A stretch of DNA of 9,435 nucleotides from an uncultured Lachnospiraceae bacterium (GTDB lineage Bacteria > Bacillota > Clostridia > Lachnospirales > Lachnospiraceae): NCBI GenBank assembly GCA_902803305.1, contig CADCPL010000199.1, positions 1-9,435 of the forward strand. Direction: 5' to 3'. The notes beneath the pieces are model-generated. The model did not search any database. It was not told where the DNA came from and worked only from the letters and a program-made list of their open reading frames with translations. The translations under genes and the position numbers were made by a program. The first letter of the stretch is position 1; each line of letters starts with the position of its first letter. Shown here one piece after another: positions 1 through 8,206 of the stretch.

Positions 1-30
1 GATGCGGATGATGATTGGGATGTGGAATGA
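1..30 (+). CDS. C-terminal end of an unidentified upstream gene (partial)
   Basis: Frame 1 is open from the left edge and encodes the acidic tail DADDDWDVE followed by a TGA stop at 28-30. Nine codons are too few to identify a family. It is called as a gene end because the stop is immediately followed by (in fact included in) a perfect 11-bp hairpin, and because all other genes here run in the same direction. It could also be a chance open frame. Confidence 0.35.
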   Translation, partial: DADDDWDVE

Positions 31-54
31 CATGATTACAAAGTAATCATGTCA
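28..54 (+). repeat. Perfect 11-bp inverted repeat (hairpin), possible 3' end structure
   Basis: TGACATGATTA (28-38) pairs with TAATCATGTCA (44-54) around a CAAAG loop. The left arm begins with the stop codon of the putative upstream gene. Neither strand has a T-run after the stem, so it is not a classical intrinsic terminator. It may be a 3'-end stabilising hairpin, a weak or factor-assisted terminator, or a palindromic protein site. The complementarity is certain and the role is not known. Confidence 0.55.
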
Positions 55-67
55 CGGCGACATCGAC

Positions 68-90
68 TATATCGCATGAAGTGCGAGATA
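68..90 (+). repeat. Small imperfect hairpin in the intergenic region
   Basis: TCGCA (72-76) pairs with TGCGA (82-86) around TGAAG. Three more pairs lie outside a single A/G mismatch (68-70 with 88-90). No T-tract follows. It sits between the hairpin at 28-54 and the promoter at 118-146. It may be part of an upstream transcript's 3' end, or chance. Confidence 0.3.
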
Positions 91-117
91 ATCAATGTTG
101 GTTTGATGAAATTTACC

Positions 118-146
118 TTGAATATATAAGAAAAGTTTTATATAAT
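118..146 (+). promoter_or_regulatory. Predicted sigma-A promoter for the tRNA-Thr transcript
   Basis: A perfect -10 hexamer TATAAT lies at 141-146. A -35-like TTGAAT (four of six matches to consensus) lies at 118-123, with exactly 17 bases between them. The spacer and flanks are AT-rich. Transcription would start near 153, giving a leader of about 83 bases before the tRNA. This is the only strong promoter upstream of argH, so it may also feed the downstream operon. Confidence 0.75.
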
Positions 147-180
147 CTTAAAGACGCTCGTCGAATACAGTTCGTTGGTT

Positions 181-197
181 CTTGAAATCCGTTCAAG
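181..197 (+). repeat. 6-bp hairpin in the tRNA leader
   Basis: CTTGAA (181-186) pairs with TTCAAG (192-197) around ATCCG. It lies within the predicted 5' leader of the tRNA transcript, upstream of a second and stronger hairpin. It has no T-tract. A role in leader folding or processing is only inferred. Confidence 0.35.
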
Positions 198-209
198 CGC
201 CACTCGGGC

Positions 210-232
210 TGTCACGATCGAAGATCGTGACA
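210..232 (+). repeat. Perfect 10-bp hairpin directly upstream of the tRNA
   Basis: TGTCACGATC (210-219) pairs perfectly with GATCGTGACA (223-232) around a GAA triloop. Only three bases (233-235) separate it from the mature 5' end of the tRNA, so it would sit on the leader side of the RNase P cleavage site. No T-tract follows, so it does not look like a terminator. It may guide folding or processing of the precursor. Confidence 0.6.
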
Positions 233-235
233 TAT

Positions 236-308
<73 letters not shown>

Positions 309-310
309 CT

Positions 311-340
311 GGACATCGCAATTGCGATGTCCCTTATTTT
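311..340 (+). terminator. Intrinsic terminator after tRNA-Thr
   Basis: GGACATCGC (311-319) pairs perfectly with GCGATGTCC (324-332) around AATT, followed by CTTATTTT. The 9-bp stem plus interrupted T-tract is a typical rho-independent terminator two bases past the tRNA. Because the T-run is broken by CTTA, some read-through into argH is plausible. argH starts about 30 bases on. Confidence 0.8.
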
Positions 341-358
341 ATCATCGGCTAATTATTT

Positions 359-364
359 AAGGAG
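359..364 (+). promoter_or_regulatory. Ribosome binding site of argH
   Basis: AAGGAG precedes two adjacent ATG codons at 368 and 371. Spacing is 3 bases to the first and 6 to the second. The second is favoured because its spacing is normal and the resulting N-terminus (MAQLWGGRF) matches the usual start of the family. Confidence 0.7.
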
Positions 365-370
365 ATCATG

Positions 371-1750
<1,380 letters not shown>

Positions 1751-1778
1751 TCAACGGATTAAGCAAAGGAGGGATAAT

Positions 1779-2864
1779 ATGAGTGAAAAATTACGTGTAG
1801 GGATACTTGGCGGAACCGGAATGGTCGGACAGAGATTCATATCTCTTCTCGAGAACCATCCGTGGTTTGAAGTGACTGTTATTGCTGCAAGTCCGAGAAG
1901 TGCGGGCAAGAAATATATAGATGCCGTAGGTGACAGATGGAAGATGACGACACCGATGCCCGAAGCGGTCAAGGATATCGTTGTCATGAACGTTAATGAA
2001 GTTGAAAAGGTTGCAGCACAGGTTGATTTTGTATTCTCGGCTGTTGACATGACAAAGGATGAGATCCGCGCCATTGAAGAACAGTATGCCAAGACCGAGA
2101 CACCCGTTGTATCAAACAACAGTGCGCATCGCTGGACGCCTGACGTTCCCATGATCATACCCGAGATCAATGCGGATCATATAGAGATCATAGAAGCACA
2201 GAAAAAACGTCTCGGAACGAAGAGAGGATTTATCGCAGTTAAGCCCAACTGTTCGATTCAGAGCTATACTCCCGCTCTTGCTGCATGGGCTGAGTTTGAA
2301 CCCTATGAAGTCGTTGCCTCCACGTACCAGGCCATTTCCGGTGCCGGCAAGACTTTCAAGGACTGGCCGGAAATGGTGGGAAATGTTATCCCTTATATAG
2401 GCGGAGAGGAAGAAAAATCAGAGCAGGAGCCTCTGCGTATATTCGGTCATATCGAAGGGGATAAGATCGTTAAGGCAGATGAGCCTGTTATCACTTGTCA
2501 GTGTATCAGGATCCCTGTGCTCAACGGTCATACGGCTACGGTATTTGTTAAGTTCCGTAAGAAGCCCACTAAAGAGCAGCTTATCGAAAAGCTCGTAAAC
2601 TACAGCGGAGAGCCGCAGAAGCTTGCACTTCCTTCGGCACCGAAGCAGTTTATCAGATATATGGAAGAAGACAACAGACCTCAGGTTACGCTTGACGTTG
2701 ACTATGAGAACGGAATGGGTATCTCTATCGGACGTCTTCGTGAAGATACCGTATATGATTACAAATTTGTCGGGCTGTCCCACAACACTGTAAGAGGGGC
2801 TGCCGGCGGAGCTGTTCTGTGCGCGGAACTGCTCAAGGCAAAAGGTTACATAGACAGGAAGTAG
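1779..2864 (+). CDS. asd: Aspartate-semialdehyde dehydrogenase (archaeal/fungal-like type)
   Basis: It reduces aspartyl-4-phosphate to aspartate semialdehyde with NADPH, the branch point to threonine, methionine and lysine/diaminopimelate. The product is 361 residues. The Rossmann motif GGTGMVGQ is at 11-18. The catalytic cysteine lies in KPNCSIQ (Cys158). SGAGKTF begins at Ser187. The conserved histidine lies in LNGHTATV (His251). The KPNCSIQ context, TYQAISGAGKTF and overall length resemble the archaeal/fungal branch rather than the classical enterobacterial enzyme, a type also seen in Clostridia. The start is fixed by AAAGGAGGG at 1765-1773, five bases before the ATG; a longer in-frame reading back to 1728 would overlap argH. 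The close gap to argH suggests co-transcription. The next gene begins five bases after the stop. Confidence 0.93.
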   Translation: MSEKLRVGILGGTGMVGQRFISLLENHPWFEVTVIAASPRSAGKKYIDAVGDRWKMTTPMPEAVKDIVVMNVNEVEKVAAQVDFVFSAVDMTKDEIRAIEEQYAKTETPVVSNNSAHRWTPDVPMIIPEINADHIEIIEAQKKRLGTKRGFIAVKPNCSIQSYTPALAAWAEFEPYEVVASTYQAISGAGKTFKDWPEMVGNVIPYIGGEEEKSEQEPLRIFGHIEGDKIVKADEPVITCQCIRIPVLNGHTATVFVKFRKKPTKEQLIEKLVNYSGEPQKLALPSAPKQFIRYMEEDNRPQVTLDVDYENGMGISIGRLREDTVYDYKFVGLSHNTVRGAAGGAVLCAELLKAKGYIDRK

Positions 2865-2866
2865 GA
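2856..2866 (+). promoter_or_regulatory. Ribosome binding site deciding a TTG start
   Basis: AGGAAG (2856-2861) lies eight bases before TTG at 2870, and a second AGGA (2863-2866) sits closer. Both overlap the last codons of asd, which suggests translational coupling. This supports TTG 2870 as the start over a GTG at 2819 inside asd, or an ATG at 2924 that has only weak upstream complementarity. Confidence 0.5.
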
Positions 2867-2869
2867 CCT

Positions 2870-4612
2870 TTGGAAGACTTAAAGTATCAGGTTGATCTGC
2901 TTACAGCACTTAATGAAAGACTGATGAACAGTGAAAAGATGTACCGGCACATTGCTGAATGCTCCGGTACGCTTTTCATGTATTTTGATTACAGATCACA
3001 GCCCGCTAAAGTTGATCTTGTAGGGCCGTGGGATGATAAGGTGGGAGAGAAGATCGCCAATCATCCGTATGACGAATCATATATGCTCAATCTCCTGTAC
3101 GAAGAGGATCAGGATCTGTTCAGGATCCATATGCTTGAGATCGAAAGAGAAGGCCTGGAAACTGATTCCATCGAGGTCAGGAGCCGCAATAAAAGGTATT
3201 GGCTCAGCTGTTTTGCAAATGTCACTTATGATGATGAAGGCAAGCCGACCGAAAAGATCATTTCGATCAAGGACATCACCAGGATCAAAATGAATTCAGA
3301 AGAGCTTGAATATCTTGCATTTTACGATTCACTTACAGGTGTATATAACAGGAATTATTTCGTCAGAAAATTCCGCGATATGTGTGAGAAGGCCGACAGT
3401 GAAGAGACCAGTGTCGAGATCATGTTCGTGGATATCGATGATTTCAAGAAGATCAATGATTCGATAGGTCTCTTGTTCGGTGATGAGCTTGTTCAGGAAT
3501 TCGGACAGTATCTGAAGGATTTTAACAACGAAGACGTTATAGTCGGAAGGTTCGGAAGCGATGTGTTCGTTGTGGCTGTTTATAATCCCTGCGGACAGAG
3601 AAGCTGTGATGTCATATATCGCAAGATAATGGAAAGGCTTCGTCATCCGTTCATGCTGACGAACAAGACAGAGCTCATGTTTACCGTTTCATGCGGTGTT
3701 GCGGAATATCCCGACGCCGGAAGAACGGCGCTCGAGGTTGTCAAAAATGCCGAGATCGTTCTGTACAAGGCAAAAGAACGAGGCAAGAACGGTATACAGT
3801 ATTTTGAACTTGATATACTCAATAAATTCATAAAGAATGTTTCAGTTGAAAAACAGCTCAAGGAAGCTATCGAAACAGAAGGATTCCAGCTTTATTTTCA
3901 GCCGCAGTATTTTGCCGCGGACGGAAAACTTCGCGGTGCAGAGGCACTTCTTCGCTGGCCTGACCCCGAGGGTGACGGTTTCATAACTTCTCCTTCAGAG
4001 TTCATTCCCATCGCCGAAAAGAACGGTGCGATCATTCCTATCGGCAACTATGTGCTCAAGGAAGCTCTTCGAACGATGAGTGACTGGCGTAATAAGTATC
4101 ATATACCCATGATACTTTCCATAAATATTTCCGCAGTATCACTCGAAAAGGAAAACTTTGTCGATAACCTGGCTCACAATGTCAATATGTACGGAGTAAA
4201 TCCCGAATCGGTCGAGATCGAGATAACCGAGTCTGTGTTCATCAACAATTTTGAAGATGTGATCGATAAGATCAAGACGATAAGAGGCCTCGGAATGAGA
4301 GTGAGTCTTGATGATTTCGGAACGGGATATTCTTCTCTGTCGTATCTTAAGCAGCTTCCGATCGATACGATCAAGATCGACAGATCGTTCATTGAAACTG
4401 CTCTCAAAGATGACAGTTCGGGAATAATATACGAAAGCGTCATCAAAATGTCTCAGAAGCTGGGTTTTGAAACGGTTGCCGAAGGTGTTGAGACGAAGGA
4501 ACAGTTCAACTATCTGCGGGAGCGAGGAATAGATATCATTCAGGGGTACCTTCTCGGAAAACCCGTCAGCAAAGTTGAATTCGAAAAGATACTTATCAGA
4601 CAGATCCCATAA
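2870..4612 (+). CDS. PAS-GGDEF-EAL protein, probable c-di-GMP phosphodiesterase with degenerate GGDEF
   Basis: About 580 residues from the TTG start. No signal peptide or membrane segment is visible, so it should be cytosolic. Order: a short helical N-terminus; a PAS/PAC-like sensor (about 24-145, ending in IISIKDITRIK); a GGDEF domain (about 147-305, opening with DSLTGVYNR); and an EAL domain (about 320-575). The GGDEF signature reads GSDVF (229-233), losing the second glycine and the key glutamate, and the upstream inhibitory RxxD motif is absent. The VDIDDFKKIND segment is kept, so GTP binding as a regulatory input remains possible. The EAL domain looks complete: EALLRW (Glu358), EITES, DDFGTGYS (481-488), KIDRSF, AEGVET (Glu538) and the late QGYLLGKP. 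I infer hydrolysis of c-di-GMP to pGpG rather than synthesis. The start is uncertain; the end is firm. Confidence 0.88.
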   Translation: MEDLKYQVDLLTALNERLMNSEKMYRHIAECSGTLFMYFDYRSQPAKVDLVGPWDDKVGEKIANHPYDESYMLNLLYEEDQDLFRIHMLEIEREGLETDSIEVRSRNKRYWLSCFANVTYDDEGKPTEKIISIKDITRIKMNSEELEYLAFYDSLTGVYNRNYFVRKFRDMCEKADSEETSVEIMFVDIDDFKKINDSIGLLFGDELVQEFGQYLKDFNNEDVIVGRFGSDVFVVAVYNPCGQRSCDVIYRKIMERLRHPFMLTNKTELMFTVSCGVAEYPDAGRTALEVVKNAEIVLYKAKERGKNGIQYFELDILNKFIKNVSVEKQLKEAIETEGFQLYFQPQYFAADGKLRGAEALLRWPDPEGDGFITSPSEFIPIAEKNGAIIPIGNYVLKEALRTMSDWRNKYHIPMILSINISAVSLEKENFVDNLAHNVNMYGVNPESVEIEITESVFINNFEDVIDKIKTIRGLGMRVSLDDFGTGYSSLSYLKQLPIDTIKIDRSFIETALKDDSSGIIYESVIKMSQKLGFETVAEGVETKEQFNYLRERGIDIIQGYLLGKPVSKVEFEKILIRQIP

Positions 4613-4626
4613 AAACCGGGTGATTT

Positions 4627-5979
4627 ATGTACCGCAAGCAGGATTTACGTTTCTTACAGGATATTTACGACAGAAAATCAAACGATATAGCACTTCTCTA
4701 TGGTCAGCGCAGCTGTGGCCTTTCAGAGATCATATCTGATTTCATAAAGGATAAACAGTGCCTTTATTACAAAGCCGGTTCGGTAAGGGATAACACTCAG
4801 AAGGAACTTTTTGCCGGCGAGATCTACGACCAGACCAAATCACTCATTTTCCCTGATGAAGATTACGAAAAAATGATGACAAACTATATCAATGAGGTTG
4901 GTGATGAGAAAGTTGTTGTCATTTTTGATGATTTTCAGTATCTGGCAAAAGAAAATCCGACGCTCATAAACTTTTTCTCAAATATGCTGTATAAAGGATG
5001 CAGACCGGGATCGGCCATGTTTCTTCTTGCTTCGGATGATATAAGGTGGGTGGAAAATGACATGGTACGCCTGGTTGGTCGAAGATCATCTGAAATATCA
5101 GGCGTTATTAAACTGAATGATCTTACTCCTGCGGAGTTCATGGGTATGTTTCCGGGCATGAACGCATCGGAGGCGGTCGGTATTTATTCCGTCCTTGGCG
5201 GAAAGGGCGCGCTTTATACCGGATTAACCTCAGCTTCAACTGTAAAGGATGTTGTTATCTGTCACTTGAGAAGATGGTCGGATATTTATTTTAATGCCGA
5301 CAGTTTTCTTCCGAAAGATATAAGAGAACCGCTCGTATATAATTCGATCCTTGTATATCTTGCTTCGGGTGTTAATAAACTCAACGATATCCACAAAAAG
5401 ATGGACATGGACAGAGCGAAGCTTTCCGTATATCTTAAAACGCTTGCCGAATACGGTATGGTAAAAAAGGCCGCAACATCCATATACGTTATAGCCGACA
5501 GGATCACGCTGTTTTATTACAGGTTTGTTTTCTGCCATTTCTCGTCCCTTGCCATGCTCGGGCCCGAAAGATTTTACAGGAAATATATTGAAAAGAACAT
5601 TCCTGCATTTGCCGAGGAAGTATATCCGCTGTTTTGCATGGATCATGTTAGGATGCTTTCAGCTGCGGGATTGCTGAGCTTCAAGATGACGGGAACGGAG
5701 CCTTTTTATGATAAAGAGGGCGCAATTGATTTTCTCATTGTGGCTGCGGGCGGAAATATCATCGCATGCTCATGCAGATCCGCTCAGGCCATGAACCATA
5801 ATACTTTTGATCTGGTCAGGGCATCAATAAAAAAGAATAAGCTCGTATGTGATAATATATGGCTGTTTTCCGCTTTGGGCTTCGACCAGAAACTGGCGGC
5901 GATGAAAAAAACGACAGAAGGACTAAACCTGATCGACACCGACGGATTTAAAGGGTTCGTTGACACAAACGGTTTATGA
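4627..5979 (+). CDS. Degenerate ATPase_2/DUF234-like protein
   Basis: 450 residues, laid out like the archaeal-type ATPase family (ATPase_2 plus DUF234). It has an N-terminal P-loop region, a winged-helix segment (about 235-300) with the typical DRITLFYYRFVF stretch, and a C-terminal restriction-nuclease-like fold. The P-loop reads GQRSCGLS (26-33) where active relatives have G-x4-GK-T/S, so the ATP-binding lysine is replaced by leucine. The Walker B region VVVIFDDFQYL (Asp101, Asp102) is kept. At the C-terminus Asp368 (AIDFLIV) is present, but the usual ECK/ExK position reads CSC (381-383). Both presumed catalytic centres therefore look impaired. It starts 14 bases after the EAL gene with only a weak GGGTGA ribosome binding site, which suggests coupling to that gene. 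The substrate or partner is unknown. A regulatory or scaffold role is inference. Confidence 0.7.
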   Translation: MYRKQDLRFLQDIYDRKSNDIALLYGQRSCGLSEIISDFIKDKQCLYYKAGSVRDNTQKELFAGEIYDQTKSLIFPDEDYEKMMTNYINEVGDEKVVVIFDDFQYLAKENPTLINFFSNMLYKGCRPGSAMFLLASDDIRWVENDMVRLVGRRSSEISGVIKLNDLTPAEFMGMFPGMNASEAVGIYSVLGGKGALYTGLTSASTVKDVVICHLRRWSDIYFNADSFLPKDIREPLVYNSILVYLASGVNKLNDIHKKMDMDRAKLSVYLKTLAEYGMVKKAATSIYVIADRITLFYYRFVFCHFSSLAMLGPERFYRKYIEKNIPAFAEEVYPLFCMDHVRMLSAAGLLSFKMTGTEPFYDKEGAIDFLIVAAGGNIIACSCRSAQAMNHNTFDLVRASIKKNKLVCDNIWLFSALGFDQKLAAMKKTTEGLNLIDTDGFKGFVDTNGL

Positions 5980-5988
5980 TGATAATGT
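5960..5988 (+). promoter_or_regulatory. Possible promoter for the ABC importer genes
   Basis: A perfect TTGACA lies at 5960-5965 over the 3' end of the preceding gene. Downstream, either GATAAT (5981-5986, 15-base spacer) or TAATGT (5983-5988, 17-base spacer) could act as the -10 element. Neither pairing is ideal. It is the only plausible promoter between the degenerate ATPase gene and the importer, and no terminator precedes it. Confidence 0.4.
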
Positions 5989-6011
5989 ATTAAAGTATTT
6001 TTTATGCAGAT

Positions 6012-6017
6012 GGGAGG
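6012..6017 (+). promoter_or_regulatory. Ribosome binding site of the binding-protein gene
   Basis: GGGAGG lies seven bases before the ATG at 6025. It rules out the in-frame ATG codons at 6004 and 6010, which lie upstream of or overlap this site and would add seven or five residues in front of a normal lipoprotein signal peptide. Confidence 0.8.
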
Positions 6018-6024
6018 ATGGATT

Positions 6025-6756
6025 ATGAAAAAATCATTGATCATTTTACTTTCGACAGCAATGCTGCTTGGCCTTTCGGCATGCGGCGCATCTTCATCAC
6101 AGAAGCTCGTTATGGCTACAAATGCCGCATTTCCTCCGTATGAATCCGTAGAAGGAAATGAGATAATCGGTATAGATCCCGAGATCGCGAAGCTTATAGC
6201 GGATGATATAGGTCGTGAACTTGTTATCGAGGATATGGCATTTGATTCCATTATAGCTGCAGTTCAGAGCGGAAAGGCTGACATTGCGATGGCAGGTCTT
6301 ACCGTTACAGAGGACAGAAAGCAGAACATCAATTTCTCGGATCCTTATACAGAGGCTGCTCAGGTTATAGTCGTTAAGAAAGACTCACCCGTTGCAAGTC
6401 CTGATGATCTTGAAGGCAAGACTGTCGGTGTACAGATCGGAACTACAGGCGACATTTATGCCGGTGATATCGCAGATGCGACTATCGAGCGTTACTCCAA
6501 GTATTTTGAAGCGATAAATGCTCTTAATCAGGACAAGATCGACGCAGTCATTGTTGACAGAGAGCCTGCAAAGGTTTTTGTCAGTGAAAGCGATGAACTC
6601 AAGATGATCGACAAAGAGTTTACACTCGAAGAGTATGCTATAGGTGTTGCAAAAGAGAACACCGAGCTTCTCGATCAGATCAACGCATCGCTTAAGAAAC
6701 TTCAGGAATCGGGAGAGATCGATAAGATCATTAATAAGTATATCAACGCAGAATAA
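6025..6756 (+). CDS. Amino acid ABC transporter substrate-binding lipoprotein (family 3)
   Basis: 243 residues. A charged MKK start and hydrophobic stretch lead to the lipobox LSAC, with Cys20 as the lipidated residue, so the protein should be anchored on the outer face of the membrane. The rest is a family 3 binding protein (SBP_bac_3): FPPYE near residue 36; GIDPEIA; GLTVTEDR with Arg98, expected to hold the ligand's carboxylate; FSDPY; GVQIGTTGD (139-143); and DAVIVDREPA with Asp178, expected to contact the amino group. These residues fit a polar amino acid ligand. Which one (arginine, cystine, histidine or glutamine) cannot be read with confidence. Its stop codon overlaps the permease start by one base (TAATG), so the importer genes are translationally coupled. 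Confidence 0.93.
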   Translation: MKKSLIILLSTAMLLGLSACGASSSQKLVMATNAAFPPYESVEGNEIIGIDPEIAKLIADDIGRELVIEDMAFDSIIAAVQSGKADIAMAGLTVTEDRKQNINFSDPYTEAAQVIVVKKDSPVASPDDLEGKTVGVQIGTTGDIYAGDIADATIERYSKYFEAINALNQDKIDAVIVDREPAKVFVSESDELKMIDKEFTLEEYAIGVAKENTELLDQINASLKKLQESGEIDKIINKYINAE

Positions 6757-7442
6757 TGAGTTTAAAAGAGAATCTGTATCTCAATTTTATAAAAGATGAT
6801 AGATATATGTATCTTCTGTCAGGTCTCAAGAATACATTACTCATCACGATCGTAGCGGTCGTGGTGGGTATTTTACTTGGGTTTTTACTTGCGTATATCA
6901 GGACAACGCATGATCGGACCGGAAAATGGAAGATCGCAAATCTGATCGCTCAGCTTTACATCACCGTCATCCGGGGAACACCTATGGTGCTGCAGCTCCT
7001 GATAGTTTATTTTGTTATCTTTGCTTCCGTAAATGTCCCCAAGATACTTGTGGCATTTATCGCTTTCGGCCTTAATTCCGGTGCATATGTTGCCGAGATC
7101 ATAAGGGCCGGGATCATGTCCATTGACAAAGGACAGTTCGAAGCCGGATTTTCGCTCGGCTTTTCATATACCCAGACGATGCTCTATTTCATATTGCCGC
7201 AGGCTATCAAAAACGTGCTGCCTGCACTCGGCAATGAGATGATAGTTCTTCTGAAGGAAACATCAGTTGCAGGCTATATTGCCATGGATGATCTTACAAG
7301 AGGTGCGGACATAATCAGAAGCCAGACATATTCGGCATTTATGCCGCTGCTTATGGCAGCAGCCATCTATCTTTTCTTCGTTATGATATTCGACAGTTTG
7401 GTCAAGAAGCTTGAAAGGAATCTGAAGAGCAGTGAACACTGA
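6756..7442 (+). CDS. Polar amino acid ABC transporter permease (HisM family)
   Basis: 228 residues, normal for the His/Glu/Gln/Arg/opine permease family. It is an integral membrane protein. Strong hydrophobic segments are visible at about 20-50, 62-90, 92-115 and near 195-217. The region TVIRGTPMVLQLLIVYF is typical of the family. The cytoplasmic coupling loop (EAA motif) starts at Glu129: EAGFSLGFSYTQ, then ILPQAIKNVLPALGNE, which docks onto the ATPase. The ATG overlaps the binding-protein stop by one base, and the 3' end overlaps the ATPase start by 11 bases. Only one permease gene is present, so it probably works as a homodimer. Confidence 0.93.
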   Translation: MSLKENLYLNFIKDDRYMYLLSGLKNTLLITIVAVVVGILLGFLLAYIRTTHDRTGKWKIANLIAQLYITVIRGTPMVLQLLIVYFVIFASVNVPKILVAFIAFGLNSGAYVAEIIRAGIMSIDKGQFEAGFSLGFSYTQTMLYFILPQAIKNVLPALGNEMIVLLKETSVAGYIAMDDLTRGADIIRSQTYSAFMPLLMAAAIYLFFVMIFDSLVKKLERNLKSSEH

Positions 7443-8193
7443 ACAGCAAAAGCCCCTTATAGAAGTCAAGCATCTTGGCAAGGTGTTTACACGGGGCAAA
7501 TATGAAAAAGAAGAGGTTTTATCGGATATAAACGTCAATTTCTATGAAGGTGACGTTGCTTTTATTGTCGGACCTTCGGGAGCCGGTAAGAGTACCTTCC
7601 TTCGCTGTCTTAACAGGCTTGAGCGCGCCACGGAAGGTGAAATATACTTTGAAGGTGTTAATATCCTTGACGATAAAGTTGATATAGACAAGCACAGGCA
7701 GAAGATGGGGATGGTGTTCCAGCAGTTCAATCTGTTCCCGCATCTGAGTGTTATGGGGAATCTGACTATCGGACCGATGAAGCTGCAGGGCATTTCCGAA
7801 GAGGAGGCAAGAGAGCGTGCGATCAAGCTCCTTAGAAGAGTAAAGCTTGAAGAACGTGCGGATTCTTATCCCAACCAGCTCTCGGGCGGTCAGAAACAAC
7901 GTATTGCCATTGCAAGATCACTTTGCATGGAACCGGATGTTATGCTGTTTGATGAACCGACCAGTGCTCTTGATCCGGAGATGGTCGGGGAAGTTCTTGA
8001 AGTCATGCGTGAACTTGCCGAAGATAAGATGACGATGATAGTTGTCACTCACGAAATGGCTTTTGCAAGAGAAGTGGCAAACAGGATATTGTTCATGGCT
8101 GACAAGCAGATACTCGAAGAGAACGATCCGGTGAATTTCTTTGAAAATCCGAAGAACGAACGCCTTAAAGCATTCCTCGAGAAGATGATATAA
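7432..8193 (+). CDS. Polar amino acid ABC transporter ATP-binding protein
   Basis: 253 residues, with all hallmarks of an importer ATPase: Walker A GPSGAGKST (47-55), Q-loop in MVFQQFNLFPHLSV, signature LSGGQKQR (150-157), Walker B VMLFDEPTSALDPE (Asp174, Glu175) and switch histidine in VVTHEM (His207). It closely resembles GlnQ/HisP/ArtP-type proteins and should power the adjacent permease from the cytoplasmic side. The start is a GTG inside the permease gene (11-base overlap) with a weak AAAGGAA at 7414-7420. No ATG gives a complete N-terminus, so the GTG is chosen. This three-gene set forms a complete importer. Confidence 0.94.
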   Translation: MNTEQQKPLIEVKHLGKVFTRGKYEKEEVLSDINVNFYEGDVAFIVGPSGAGKSTFLRCLNRLERATEGEIYFEGVNILDDKVDIDKHRQKMGMVFQQFNLFPHLSVMGNLTIGPMKLQGISEEEARERAIKLLRRVKLEERADSYPNQLSGGQKQRIAIARSLCMEPDVMLFDEPTSALDPEMVGEVLEVMRELAEDKMTMIVVTHEMAFAREVANRILFMADKQILEENDPVNFFENPKNERLKAFLEKMI

Positions 8194-8206
8194 GATAGGA
8201 GGGCAG

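Noticed and set aside
153..235. T-box riboswitch in the leader
   Set aside because: No AGGGTGGNACCGCG-like T-box sequence and no antiterminator/terminator pair before the tRNA. The hairpins lack T-tracts.
1751..1778. Terminator or promoter between argH and asd
   Set aside because: The 28-base gap holds only the asd ribosome binding site, with no hairpin or promoter hexamers.
5236..5646. Minus-strand open frame of 136 codons inside the degenerate ATPase gene
   Set aside because: No recognisable protein features, and the + strand frame is continuous with clear domain structure.
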